Below the pieces are notes generated by a model. The model was given only the letters and a program-made list of their open reading frames with translations. It was not told where the DNA came from and ran no database searches. Made by a program: the position numbers and the translations under genes. From positions 4,493,001 through 4,557,000 of the forward strand of contig NZ_JAZHRU010000001.1 in assembly GCF_036924525.1 (NCBI RefSeq): a DNA stretch of 64,000 nt. The letters run 5' to 3'. The DNA comes from Bradyrhizobium sp. AZCC 1719. Its GTDB lineage: Bacteria; Pseudomonadota; Alphaproteobacteria; Rhizobiales; Xanthobacteraceae. Numbering within the stretch: the stretch's first letter is position 1; each line of letters starts with the position of its first letter. Of the stretch, positions 50,730 through 59,688 are shown in pieces.

Positions 50730-53700
50730 ATGGGAATTAACCAGGGTCCGATCAGTCTCGATCAGAAGTACACGCAAGGGTCCGGCCACATCTTCCTGAC
50801 CGGTATCCAGGCGCTGGTCCGCCTGCCGATGGCGCAAATCCGCCGCGACCGCGCCGCAGGGCTCAACACCGCGGGCTTCATCTCCGGTTATCGCGGCTCC
50901 CCCTTGGGCGGTTACGACCAGCAGCTCTTCGCCGCGCGCAAGCACCTCGAACAGTACAATGTCAAGTTCCAGCCCGGCGTGAACGAGGATCTCGCGGCCA
51001 CCGCGATCTGGGGCTCGCAGCAGCTCAATCTCTCGCCCGGCGCCGAGTACGACGGCGTGGTCGGCATCTGGTACGGCAAAGGCCCCGGCGTTGACCGCTG
51101 CGGCGACGTGTTCCGCCACGGCAACACGGCCGGCTCGGCTAAACATGGCGGCGTGCTGTGTCTTGCCGGCGACGATCATGGTGCCAAATCCTCCACCGTC
51201 CCGCATCAGTCCGACCACGCCTTCATCTCCGCGCTGATGCCGTATCTTTATCCCTCCAGCATCCATGAAATGATCGAGATGGGCCTGTTGGGTATCGCGA
51301 TGTCGCGCTACTCCGGCTGCTGGGTCGGCATGAAGGTGATCACCGAGACGGTGGAAACCACCGCCGAGATCGACCTCACCGACGAGATGACTCCGTTCGC
51401 GATCCCGACCGATTTCGAGATGCCGCCGGGCGGCCTCAACCTGCGCTGGCCCGACGATCGCTATGCGCAGGACCTGCGCCTGCAGGACTACAAGGGCTAT
51501 GCGGCGATCGCTTTCGCCCGCGCCAACAAGATCAACCGCATCACCATGGATTCGCCGAATGCCCGCTACGGCATCATGGCATCCGGCAAGAGCTACGAGG
51601 ACATTCGTCAGGCGCTGCGCGAGCTCGGGATCACCGAGGAGGTCGCCGCCAAGATCGGCTTGCGGCTTTACAAGATCGGCATGCCCTGGCCGCTCGAGCC
51701 GGAAGGCGTGCGCAACTTCGCCATCGGCCTCGAGGAGATCTTCATCGTCGAGGAGCGCCGCGAGATCGTCGAGAACCAGGTCAAGCAGGAGCTGTTCAAC
51801 TGGCGCGACGACGTCCGCCCGCGGATCGTCGGCAAGATGGACGATCACGACAAGCGTTTTCTCACCTTCGCCGCTGAGCTCAGCGTTGCGTCACTTGCGA
51901 GCTCTCTCACCGAACGCCTGCTTCGACTTAATCTCAACCCCGAAATCGCCGCGATGCTGCGCGCCAAGGCCGACTGGTTCAACGGCCGACAGGCGACCCA
52001 GATGCAGGCGGTGGCGCCCGTCACCCGCACGCCGTATTTCTGCTCGGGCTGCCCGCACAACACCTCGACCAAGGTGCCGGAAGGCAGCCGTGCCTTTGCC
52101 GGCATCGGCTGTCACTTCATGGCGCTGTGGATGGACCGCAACACTGAGACCTACACCCATATGGGAGGCGAGGGCGTGCCGTGGGTCGGCGTCGCACCCT
52201 TCACCAAGGAAGAGCATGTGTTCGCCAATCTCGGCGACGGCACCTACTTCCACTCCGGCAGCCTCGCGATCCGCCAGGCGATCGCCTCGGGCGCCAACAT
52301 CACCTACAAGATCCTCTATAACGATGCGACCGCGATGACCGGCGGTCAGCATGTCGACGGCGAATTATCGCCGCAGCAGATCACCTTCCAGCTTCACAGC
52401 GAAGGCATCCGCAACATCTATCTGGTCTCGGAAAATCCCGACGCCTATCCGGCATCCGAGATCGCGCCCGGCGTCAAGACCGCGCATCGCGACGAGCTTC
52501 AGGACGTGATGAAGACCTGCCGCACGCTGAAGGGCACGTCTGCGATCGTCTTCGTGCAGACCTGCGCCGCCGAAAAGCGCCGCCGCCGCAAGCGCGGCCT
52601 GATGGAAGACCCGGCGCGCCGCGTCATGATCAATCCGGCCGTGTGCGAAGGCTGCGGCGATTGCTCGGTGCAGTCGAACTGCATCTCGGTCGAGCCGCTG
52701 GAAACCGAGATGGGCCGCAAGCGCACCATCAACCAGTCGACCTGCAACAAGGACTATTCCTGCCTCAAGGGCTTTTGCCCGTCCTTCGTCACCATCGACG
52801 GCGGCAAGCCGCGCCGTCGCGCGCCGGCCAGCCTTGATGGTACAGGCCTTGGCGACATCGGCGATCTGCCGGAGCCGTCCTCATTCCCGTCGCTGGAGCG
52901 GCCCTACAATATCGCGGTCGGAGGCGTCGGCGGCACCGGCGTCTTGACCATTGGCGCGCTGCTCGGCATGGCCGCCCATATCGAGGGCAAGGCCAGCATG
53001 ATCCTCGACATGTCCGGCCTGGCGCAGAAGGGCGGCGCGGTGCTGAGCCATGTCCGGCTCTCGGAGCACACCGCCGACGTCACCTGTTCGCGCATCGTCA
53101 CCGGCACCGCCGATCTCGTGATGGCTGCGGACGAGGTGGTCGCCGCCGCCAAGGACACGATTACGCTCTGCGAAGCCAGTCGCACCGTCGGCGTAATCAA
53201 CACCCACGTCATTCCGACCGCCGACTTCATCCTCAACCGCGACTTCAACTTCCAGAGCCGCAAGGTCAACCACGTGCTGGAGACCGAGCTGCGCAAGGAT
53301 TCCTCGTTCTACGATTTCACCAAGCCGGCCGAAGCGTTGCTCGGCGATTCCATCGCCACCAACATCATGATGCTGGGCTATGCTTATCAGAAGGGCCTGC
53401 TGCCGCTGTCGGCAAAGGCGATTCTGCAGGCGATCGAGGTCAACGGCGTTTCGATCAAGATGAACACGCAGGCCTTCCAGCTCGGCCGTCTCGCCGCGGC
53501 CGATCCGGCGCGGCTCGACGCCATGATGAAGGGCCAGGACGAGGTTGTCGCGCCGAAGACGCTGGAGGCGATGACGCTGGATGAAATCATCGCCCATCGC
53601 AGCGCGCACCTCGCCGACTACCAAAATACCGCGCTCGCCGGGCGCTATCGGGCTCTCGTGAAGCGCGTGCGCGATGCGGCGATCGACGGCGGCTATGGCG

Positions 53701-54236
53701 AGGCCTTGCCGCGGGCGGTCGCGATCAACTACGCCAAACTGCTCGCCTACAAGGATGAGTACGAAGTCGCCCGGCTGTTCACTGATGGCCGCTTCGAGAA
53801 GCAGCTCCGCGACCAGTTCGAAGGCGAGTTCAAGTTCAACTTCAATCTGGCGCCGCCGATCCTCGGCGGAGGAAAGGATGCGCTGGGACGGCCGAAGAAG
53901 CGCGCCTTCGGCGCATGGATGATGCCCGTGTTCCGGACGCTGGCGAACTTGCGCTTCCTGCGCGGCACGCCGCTCGACATCTTCGGCTACTCGGCCGACC
54001 GCAAGCTCGAACGCGACCTGATCGTGGCTTACGAGAAGGACGTCGAAACCGCACTCGGCCTGCTGTCGCCGATCACGCACGAGACCGCCGTCGAGTTGTT
54101 GTCCTTGCCCGACCGCATCCGCGGTTATGGCCCGATCAAGGAGAAGGCGGTCGCGGACGCCAAAGCCCGCCACGCGCAGCTAACCGCCGACCTCGCCAGC
54201 CCGCCCCCCGCGCCGCGGCAGTTGGCGGCGGAGTAG
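50730..54236 (+). CDS. Single-chain indolepyruvate ferredoxin oxidoreductase
   Basis: The 1168-residue protein joins alpha and beta chains. The N-terminal TPP-like pyrimidine-binding part has FISGYRGSPLGGYDQQLF; the TPP domain has NLGDGTYFHSGSLAIRQAI and LYNDATAMTGGQ. Cysteines in CSGCPHNTST, then CEGCGDCSVQSNC (from C639) and YSCLKGFCPSF should hold iron-sulphur centres. The C-terminal gamma-like domain starts AVGGVGGTGVLTIGALLG. It oxidatively decarboxylates aryl-2-oxo acids from aromatic amino-acid degradation, giving acyl-CoA. It stands alone as one transcription unit. Confidence 0.95.
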   Translation: MGINQGPISLDQKYTQGSGHIFLTGIQALVRLPMAQIRRDRAAGLNTAGFISGYRGSPLGGYDQQLFAARKHLEQYNVKFQPGVNEDLAATAIWGSQQLNLSPGAEYDGVVGIWYGKGPGVDRCGDVFRHGNTAGSAKHGGVLCLAGDDHGAKSSTVPHQSDHAFISALMPYLYPSSIHEMIEMGLLGIAMSRYSGCWVGMKVITETVETTAEIDLTDEMTPFAIPTDFEMPPGGLNLRWPDDRYAQDLRLQDYKGYAAIAFARANKINRITMDSPNARYGIMASGKSYEDIRQALRELGITEEVAAKIGLRLYKIGMPWPLEPEGVRNFAIGLEEIFIVEERREIVENQVKQELFNWRDDVRPRIVGKMDDHDKRFLTFAAELSVASLASSLTERLLRLNLNPEIAAMLRAKADWFNGRQATQMQAVAPVTRTPYFCSGCPHNTSTKVPEGSRAFAGIGCHFMALWMDRNTETYTHMGGEGVPWVGVAPFTKEEHVFANLGDGTYFHSGSLAIRQAIASGANITYKILYNDATAMTGGQHVDGELSPQQITFQLHSEGIRNIYLVSENPDAYPASEIAPGVKTAHRDELQDVMKTCRTLKGTSAIVFVQTCAAEKRRRRKRGLMEDPARRVMINPAVCEGCGDCSVQSNCISVEPLETEMGRKRTINQSTCNKDYSCLKGFCPSFVTIDGGKPRRRAPASLDGTGLGDIGDLPEPSSFPSLERPYNIAVGGVGGTGVLTIGALLGMAAHIEGKASMILDMSGLAQKGGAVLSHVRLSEHTADVTCSRIVTGTADLVMAADEVVAAAKDTITLCEASRTVGVINTHVIPTADFILNRDFNFQSRKVNHVLETELRKDSSFYDFTKPAEALLGDSIATNIMMLGYAYQKGLLPLSAKAILQAIEVNGVSIKMNTQAFQLGRLAAADPARLDAMMKGQDEVVAPKTLEAMTLDEIIAHRSAHLADYQNTALAGRYRALVKRVRDAAIDGGYGEALPRAVAINYAKLLAYKDEYEVARLFTDGRFEKQLRDQFEGEFKFNFNLAPPILGGGKDALGRPKKRAFGAWMMPVFRTLANLRFLRGTPLDIFGYSADRKLERDLIVAYEKDVETALGLLSPITHETAVELLSLPDRIRGYGPIKEKAVADAKARHAQLTADLASPPPAPRQLAAE

Positions 54237-54252
54237 GGCGCTGCGTAGCCTT

Positions 54253-54339
54253 GTAGGGTGGGCAAAGGCGCAAAGCGCCGTGCCCACCGTCTCACACTCC
54301 ACTCGCGATGGTGGGCACGCTTCGCTTTGCTCACTCTAC
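54253..54339. repeat. Palindromic intergenic repeat, GTAGGGTGGG family
   Basis: GTAGGGTGGGCAAAGGCG on the left is answered by CGCTTTGCTCACTCTAC on the right with CGTGCCCACC/GGTGGGCACG inside. With the copy at 54744 it flanks one small gene. Confidence 0.85.
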
Positions 54340-54390
54340 GATTCTGGATGGTTTGGAAAGCCTGCGCAATCAATGGCGCGCGGGGTAAGC

Positions 54391-54735
54391 ATGGATATAG
54401 CCCAGAAAGTCGTCACACAGACGGCGCTCACCGAACTCTGGAATAGCGAAGGCTTGCTGTATGCACGGCGGGCTAAGCAGTTGGGAGAGGCAGAAATAGT
54501 ACGGCTTCTGCAGGATGGTTCGAGCTTCGTGGTCGCCGAGGTAGGGCAGTCCCTGCGGTGGATATCCGAGACTGATCGCTTTGCCTTTTGGAAGACCGAG
54601 GTGAAGTGTCGGCTGATAGCTCCAGATGCCGATGGCTTCTATCTCGACGATCATCCGGGCAACTACTGCTATGCCGCGTCGATGTGGACGTGCGCGTCCT
54701 CCCCACCGATCATTGTTCTGGAAAAGCATCACTGA
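54391..54735 (+). CDS. Small protein of unknown function between two palindromic repeats
   Basis: ATG at 54391 gives 114 residues beginning MDIAQKVVTQTALTELWNSE. Its predicted alpha-plus-beta content (AEIVRLLQDGSSFVVAEVGQ, SLRWISETDRFAFWKTEV) suggests a folded cytosolic protein. It has two cysteines near the C-terminus (YCYAASMWTC). I recognise no family. Both flanks are members of one palindromic repeat family, so the gene may have been mobilised with them or simply landed between. Confidence 0.65.
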   Translation: MDIAQKVVTQTALTELWNSEGLLYARRAKQLGEAEIVRLLQDGSSFVVAEVGQSLRWISETDRFAFWKTEVKCRLIAPDADGFYLDDHPGNYCYAASMWTCASSPPIIVLEKHH

Positions 54736-54743
54736 TCCAGTCC

Positions 54744-54830
54744 GTGGGGTGGGCAATGGCGCAAAGCGCCATGCCTACCGTCTCGCACTCCGCTCGTGAT
54801 GGTGGGCACGCTTTGCTTTGCCCACCCTAC
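54744..54830. repeat. Palindromic intergenic repeat, GTAGGGTGGG family, second copy
   Basis: GTGGGGTGGGCAATGGCGC pairs with CTTTGCTTTGCCCACCCTAC imperfectly; it is about 85 percent alike in appearance to the copy at 54253 by eye, not measured. It follows the small gene by nine bases. Confidence 0.82.
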
Positions 54831-54869
54831 CAACTGCGCGGCATTAACGACGAGACTATCTGCTCGCTC

Positions 54870-54917
54870 GAGCAACGTGAGCAACGACTAGCTTGTTGCT
54901 CGCAGTCGATGTATAAT
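54870..54917 (+). promoter_or_regulatory. Promoter with repeated GAGCAAC boxes before GcrA-like gene
   Basis: GAGCAAC is present at 54870-54876 and 54879-54885, and inverted as GTTGCTC at 54895-54901. A perfect TATAAT lies at 54912-54917, seven bases from the start codon, with no Shine-Dalgarno sequence. Transcription would begin at or near the A of ATG, so the mRNA may be leaderless. The possible -35, CTTGTT at 54892, has a short 14-base spacer. Confidence 0.6.
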
Positions 54918-54924
54918 CATCTCC

Positions 54925-55251
54925 ATGGGTTGGGATGCGAAAGACGTAGCACTGCTCAAAAAGCTCTGGGCCGATGGCCACAGTGCCGGTCAGATCGCAA
55001 GTCGGCTAGGCCTTAGCCGCAATGCCGTGAGCGCCAAGTTGCAGCGCATGGGCCAGAAGCGCGGTCGTAAGCCGCCAACCGCGAACCCCAGGATCGTGTC
55101 GGTGCCGAAGCGAAAGGTGGCGCAGTTGGCCTGTGCCCGCCCGGCGGACAAGGTCATGTCGCCGCGCAAGCCGGCGGCAACGCAGCCCAAGGAATTCACC
55201 AAGCGCCAGCTTTACGCCATGCTGGTTGATGCGGTCAGGAATACCGGCTGA
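54925..55251 (+). CDS. GcrA-like DNA-binding protein
   Basis: The 108-residue protein starts MGWDAKDVALLKKLWADGHS then AGQIASRLGLSRNAVSAKLQ, the helix-turn-helix of GcrA, the alphaproteobacterial cell-cycle regulator that helps sigma-70 at GANTC-methylated promoters. The loop is slightly shorter than in GcrA, and the following linker and C-terminal domain (EFTKRQLYAMLVDAVRNTG) are reduced. It is probably a paralogue rather than the essential gcrA. The start is ATG directly after a TATAAT box. Confidence 0.85.
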   Translation: MGWDAKDVALLKKLWADGHSAGQIASRLGLSRNAVSAKLQRMGQKRGRKPPTANPRIVSVPKRKVAQLACARPADKVMSPRKPAATQPKEFTKRQLYAMLVDAVRNTG

Positions 55252-55486
55252 CGCTTGCTGATTGGTCCGTCGGCAAATCAACGGGCGCCGACCGTGCGGC
55301 GGGCTCTAAAACCCCGTTAGGACCCGCTGCGCCGAAACCAGTCGAAATGCGTGAACCCGCGAATAAGAGCTTGTTGACCGACGGGTTGGGCCGCAGCAAA
55401 AGCGGGTGGACCGGCCCGCCTTGCATCCGGTGGCTGACGTATGGTTGCATCGCAGCCATACGTCGCGATGTACCGGTAACGGACTC

Positions 55487-57565
55487 TCACCGCTCCCAGC
55501 CAATTGCGCGTCGGAGAAAGGAAAGTTCGAGCGCCATGAGGGCAGCCTGCTCGCTGTGGTCCTTGCCAGAACTGTGGCCGCCGGTGGCAGGCTCGTAGAA
55601 GTGGGCCTCATAGCCCATCGCCTGCAGCTTGGCCGCCATCTTGCGGGCATGTCCCGGATGAACCCGATCGTCACGGCGGCTGGTGACGAGCAGGATCGGT
55701 GGGTAGTGTTTGCCGGGGGATGCGACGTGATAGGCCGATATCTGGGCCAGGAACTGCCAGTCTTCGGGTTTGTCGGGATCGCCATATTCATCGATGCACG
55801 CCGCGCCAATGAGCAGCTTTGCATACCGGCGCATATCGATGACCGGCACGCTGCAGAGCAGTGCGCCAAAGCGATCCGGATAGCGCGTGAGCATATTGGC
55901 GATCAGCAAGCCGCCGTTCGATCCGCCCTCGGCCGCAATGCGGCCGGCGCGCGTGACGCCTCGACGTATGAGATCGGCAGCCACGGCTGCGAAATCGTCA
56001 TGGGCAAGGCGCCGGCCTTCTCGACGTGCGGCCTCGTGCCAGTCGTTGCCGAATTCACGGCCACCTCGGAGATGCGCAATCACGCTGGTGCCGCCACGTT
56101 CGAGCCAGAGCTTCCCGACCGTCGGGTTGTAGAATGGCGGCAACGAGATGTTGAAGCCGCCGTAACCGTAGAGATGCACGGGCGCATCCCCGGTCTCGGC
56201 CAGCGGGCCGACCTGCACATAGGGGACGCGCGTGCCGTCGCTTGACACCGCTTCATGGCGTGTAGTCACAAGACCTGTCGGATCGAAAGCCCGCGGGGCC
56301 TGCTTGAGCAGGACCGGTGCTGCCGAAGGCTCGACGACGAACAGCGATGGCGGCGTCAGCGGGTCCTGAGCGATCGCGAGCAAATCCCCGTTCGACTCTT
56401 CCAACTCGCGGTCGAAAGGCCAGACATACACGGTGCCGAGATCGGGCAGCCCCGCGACACACTCTCGTGACCAGGCCCCGTCGACAGGGCTGAACACCTC
56501 GAAGACGGGCTTGAGGTCATCGAGGATCGACAGGACCAAGCGGCCGCCGCACCAAAAGAAGCCTTGCAACGCGCGCCGGCCACGCGGTTCGAATAGCGTC
56601 GTGAAGCGCCGGTCGCCGGCCAGGAACGCTGCAAAGGAAATACCTATGACGGCGTCCGTCCCGTAGGTCTTGTCCGCGATGTTCCAAGGGGTGCGCGGCT
56701 TCACCGCCAGCCAACCCCGCTGCCAGGACAGCCAAGCGTCGCTGGGGACGTCGAGCCGTGTCTTCGGCCCCGTACGATCGCCAATCCAGATGTTGGACTC
56801 GATGATGCCCGGCTTGTCGACGAACCATAAGGGCTGTTGTGAGCTATCCCGGTCAACGCCAGCGTAGACATACACGGAATCACGCCGCGTTTCGAAAATG
56901 ACAGGGGCTGAGAGCGGGTCGCTTCCCCTGCGCCAAAGTCGAACTGTACGCGGATAGCCCGACGTGGTTGCCATATCCGGTCCCACCGCCGATATCAGCA
57001 AGAGAGTGTCGCGGTCGAGCCAGACGGACGAACTGTGGCCCTCGGGAAGATGGAAGCCATTCGGCACGAAGTCGCGCTTGGCAATGTCGAATTCGCGCAG
57101 CACGACGGCGTCGGCTCCGCCGCGCGACAAGCTGAGGATGGCGCGGTCATGCGTGTCGGGTAAGATCGAAGTGCTCGTCAGAATCCAGTCTTCGTTTTCC
57201 TGGCGAGCGAGCACGTCGAGATCGAGCAGAACATCCCAAGCGGGAGCTTCACCGCGGAAGCTTTCCAACGTGCATGTCCGCCAAAGGCCACGCTGATTAC
57301 CGGCGTCTCGCCACAAGTTGAACAACTGTCCGCCGACGCGGGTTGGATAGGGAATGTTGTCGGGGCGATCGAAGATCGACTTGAGCAGATACCGGTCGGC
57401 CGCAGTCTGCCCTTGACCGAAGAGCTTCAGCGTCGCCGTATTCTGCTCCTCAACCCACTCAAGCGCCCGAGAACCCTCGATGTCTTCTAGCCAGAGGTAG
57501 GGATCTTCGTCCGGCGCATCGAGCGTTGGACGTGGATCAGGTCTCGACATGGGCGTCGTCTCCAA
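55487..57565 (-). CDS. Prolyl oligopeptidase family serine peptidase (S9)
   Basis: The 692-residue length is typical. The N-terminus PDEDPYLWLEDIEGSRALEW starts the beta-propeller; the catalytic domain has GYGGFNISLPPFYNPTVG, Ser549 in AEGGSNGGLLIANM, Asp at about 632 in SRRDDRVHPGHA and His664 in ATGGHSSGKD. No signal peptide is visible, so it is cytosolic. S9A peptidases cut short Pro-containing peptides. It is divergent from the thiolase gene, with a shared upstream region of 388 bases. Confidence 0.94.
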   Translation of the reverse strand: METTPMSRPDPRPTLDAPDEDPYLWLEDIEGSRALEWVEEQNTATLKLFGQGQTAADRYLLKSIFDRPDNIPYPTRVGGQLFNLWRDAGNQRGLWRTCTLESFRGEAPAWDVLLDLDVLARQENEDWILTSTSILPDTHDRAILSLSRGGADAVVLREFDIAKRDFVPNGFHLPEGHSSSVWLDRDTLLLISAVGPDMATTSGYPRTVRLWRRGSDPLSAPVIFETRRDSVYVYAGVDRDSSQQPLWFVDKPGIIESNIWIGDRTGPKTRLDVPSDAWLSWQRGWLAVKPRTPWNIADKTYGTDAVIGISFAAFLAGDRRFTTLFEPRGRRALQGFFWCGGRLVLSILDDLKPVFEVFSPVDGAWSRECVAGLPDLGTVYVWPFDRELEESNGDLLAIAQDPLTPPSLFVVEPSAAPVLLKQAPRAFDPTGLVTTRHEAVSSDGTRVPYVQVGPLAETGDAPVHLYGYGGFNISLPPFYNPTVGKLWLERGGTSVIAHLRGGREFGNDWHEAARREGRRLAHDDFAAVAADLIRRGVTRAGRIAAEGGSNGGLLIANMLTRYPDRFGALLCSVPVIDMRRYAKLLIGAACIDEYGDPDKPEDWQFLAQISAYHVASPGKHYPPILLVTSRRDDRVHPGHARKMAAKLQAMGYEAHFYEPATGGHSSGKDHSEQAALMALELSFLRRAIGWER

Positions 57566-57953
57566 TTCTTTTTGAGCGAAAAGTTCACAAGACAGTCAAC
57601 GTCCCGAGCGCACAGTATCACCCTACGGAGTATGCTCGTGTGCGCATCTCTTAGCGCTTATTGCACACGAGACCGCGGGTGCTAGCCGTCACCCGGCATT
57701 CCCTGCGCCCTCATCATGGAGGGCAGGCGACCATACACAACTCGGGCGCGTCGCGCCGCGAGAACGCAGCGTTGTGAAATGTGAAGCAGAACGGCGGATG
57801 CACGTTCCGGCCTGATAAGATTTCTGCCGATAATCATCCCGACTTGAGTCTAGTCGCTACCCTCTCGCCCGGCGGAATATTTCCGCGCTTGCCAAGGGGG
57901 CGGCGACAGGCCAGAAAAACTTTCGGAAAGAAGAAACGCCAACGGAGAACGAT
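57566..57953. other. Divergent intergenic region between S9 peptidase and thiolase genes
   Basis: No gene is seen in these 388 bases. The region should contain both promoters. The most visible structure is an inverted repeat at 57635-57671. The thiolase start is TTG with ACGGAG at 57943. Confidence 0.6.
57635..57671. promoter_or_regulatory. 9-base inverted repeat in a divergent promoter region
   Basis: CTCGTGTGC at 57635-57643 and GCACACGAG at 57663-57671 are perfectly complementary with a 19-base spacer. An operator for a dimeric regulator or a hairpin are the two readings; no adjacent regulator gene is known. Confidence 0.5.
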
Positions 57954-59102
57954 TTGACCATCAAAGGCAAAGCCTACATTGCCGGGATCTACGAGCATCC
58001 CACCCGGCACGCACCCGATAAATCAACGGCACAGTTGCACGCCGAAGTCGCCAGGGGCGCGATCGAGGATGCCGGGCTCACCAAAGCCGATATCGATGGC
58101 TATTTCTGCGCCGGTGACGCTCCCGGCGGCGCCTGGCCGATGGTCGATTACCTCGGATTGAAGGTGCGCCACGTCGATTCCACCGAGACCGGCGGCTGTT
58201 CCTATTTGATCCATCTCGGCCATGCGGCCGAAGCGATCGCGGCGGGCAAATGCTCGATCGCGCTGGTCACGCTCGCGGGCAAGCCGCGCACCGGCCCGAT
58301 GCCGCCGCGCGCAGCGGGCGCAGAGGCCGATTTCGAGGCGGCCTATGGCGCCACCACCCACAATGCCTACGGCATGTGTGCCATGCGCCATATGCACGAC
58401 TACGGCACCACCAGCGAGCAGCTCGCCTGGATCAAGGTCGCAGCCTCCCATCACGCCCAGTACAACCCGCACGCCATGCTGAAGGACGTCGTCACCGTCG
58501 AGGACGTCATCAACTCGCCGATGATCTCGGACCCGCTGCACCGGATGGATTGCTGCGTCGTCACCGATGGCGGCGGCGCGATGATCGTCACCACACCGGA
58601 AATCGCCAAAAGCCTGAAGAAGCCCTTGGTGCGCCTGATCGGCCATGGCGAGGCGATGAAGGGCCCGCGTGGCGGCAAGGATCTCGATCTTACCTATTCC
58701 GCCGGTGTCTGGTCCGGCCCGCGCGCGTTCGAGGAAGCAGGCGTGACGCCGAAGGATATCAAGTACGCCTCGATCTACGACAGCTTCACCATCACCGTGC
58801 TGATGCAGCTCGAAGACCTCGGCTTCTGCAAGAAGGGCGAGGGCGGCAAGTTCGTCGCCGACGGCAATCTCATTTCGGGCGTCGGCAAGCTGCCGTTCAA
58901 TACCGATGGCGGCGGCCTCTGCAGCAATCACCCGGTCAACCGCGGCGGCATGACGAAAGTTTTGGAAGCCGTCCGCCAATTGCGCGGCGAAGCGCATCCG
59001 AAGGTGCAGGTCAAGAATTGCGACCTCGCGATCGCTCACGGCACTGGCGGTCTTCTCGGCGTGCGTCACGCCGCCTCAACCTGCATTCTGGAGCGCGTGT
59101 GA
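57954..59102 (+). CDS. Thiolase-like acyl-CoA acyltransferase, SCPx type
   Basis: The TTG start at 57954 has ACGGAG before it; 382 residues. Thiolase motifs: GGGxx-like ETGGCSYLIHLGHAAEAI with Cys82, NHPVNRGGM (catalytic His), and GTGGLLGVRHA at the C-terminus where the classical second Cys loop would lie. Loss of the second catalytic cysteine is typical for SCPx-like and steroid-degradation thiolases, which need a partner. The next gene, a DUF35 Zn-ribbon protein, overlaps by one base, as for such partners. It probably cleaves a 3-ketoacyl-CoA. Confidence 0.9.
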   Translation: MTIKGKAYIAGIYEHPTRHAPDKSTAQLHAEVARGAIEDAGLTKADIDGYFCAGDAPGGAWPMVDYLGLKVRHVDSTETGGCSYLIHLGHAAEAIAAGKCSIALVTLAGKPRTGPMPPRAAGAEADFEAAYGATTHNAYGMCAMRHMHDYGTTSEQLAWIKVAASHHAQYNPHAMLKDVVTVEDVINSPMISDPLHRMDCCVVTDGGGAMIVTTPEIAKSLKKPLVRLIGHGEAMKGPRGGKDLDLTYSAGVWSGPRAFEEAGVTPKDIKYASIYDSFTITVLMQLEDLGFCKKGEGGKFVADGNLISGVGKLPFNTDGGGLCSNHPVNRGGMTKVLEAVRQLRGEAHPKVQVKNCDLAIAHGTGGLLGVRHAASTCILERV

Positions 59103-59491
59103 TGGCTGAAACGAAAAAATATCCGGCGCCCGTGACCAATCCCGAGACCGCGCCGTTCTGGGAAGCCGCCAAGGCCGGCAAGTTCATGATCAAGCGCTGC
59201 ACCGCTTGCGGCGAAGCGCACTACTTCCCACGCTCGATCTGCCCGTTCTGTTTTTCGGACAAGACGGTGTGGGAGGAAAGCTCGGGTGAGGCGACGGTCT
59301 ACACCTACAGCCTGATGCGGAAGTCGCCGACCGGTCCTTACGCGATCGCTTATGTGACGCTGAAGGAAGGCCCCTCGCTGCAGACCAACATCGTCGATTG
59401 CGATCTGGAGAAGATCAAGATCGGCCAGAAGGTGAAGCTGGTGTGGAAGCCAACTGACGGCGCCCCACTGCCGTTCTTCACGGCGGCTTGA
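59102..59491 (+). CDS. DUF35 OB-fold zinc-ribbon protein (ChsH2-like partner)
   Basis: ATG at 59102 overlaps the thiolase stop by one base; 129 residues. The N-terminal rubredoxin-like ribbon has RCTACGEAHYFPRSICPFC (four Cys) and the OB-fold has YTYSLMRKSPTGPYAIAYVT and LVWKPTDGAPLPFF. DUF35 proteins form complexes with thiolases or hydratases and bind acyl-CoA. The coupling with the thiolase gene supports the same role here. Confidence 0.91.
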   Translation: MAETKKYPAPVTNPETAPFWEAAKAGKFMIKRCTACGEAHYFPRSICPFCFSDKTVWEESSGEATVYTYSLMRKSPTGPYAIAYVTLKEGPSLQTNIVDCDLEKIKIGQKVKLVWKPTDGAPLPFFTAA

Positions 59492-59497
59492 CGTTTT

Positions 59498-59643
59498 CCC
59501 CTTCTCCCCTTGTGGGAGAAGGTGGCGCGAAGCGCCGGATGAGGGGTTCTATCCGCGAGAGAGATGTACCTGGGGAGCCAACCCCTCACCCAAAAGAGTT
59601 TGAGGCGCTGCCGGTGTAGCCCTCTCCCGCAAGGGGAGAGGGC
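59498..59643. repeat. Palindromic intergenic repeat, CCTTCTCCCCTTGTGGG family
   Basis: CCCCTTCTCCCCTTGTGGG is answered by CCCGCAAGGGGAGAGGG near 59640, with inner arms around CGCGAAGCGCC and GGCGCTGCCG. The repeat splits the CoA cluster between the DUF35 and MaoC genes. Confidence 0.8.
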
Positions 59644-59688
59644 GCTGTAACGGGCGCCAGCAAAAGAGGTTCGGGGAGAAGAAACGAA

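Noticed and set aside
52881..54173. 430-residue minus-strand frame within the indolepyruvate oxidoreductase
   Set aside because: Antisense shadow; no domain, and the sense strand has a continuous recognised enzyme.
58250..59101. N-terminal extension of the DUF35 frame
   Set aside because: This region is the thiolase gene read in another frame; the DUF35 protein starts at 59102.
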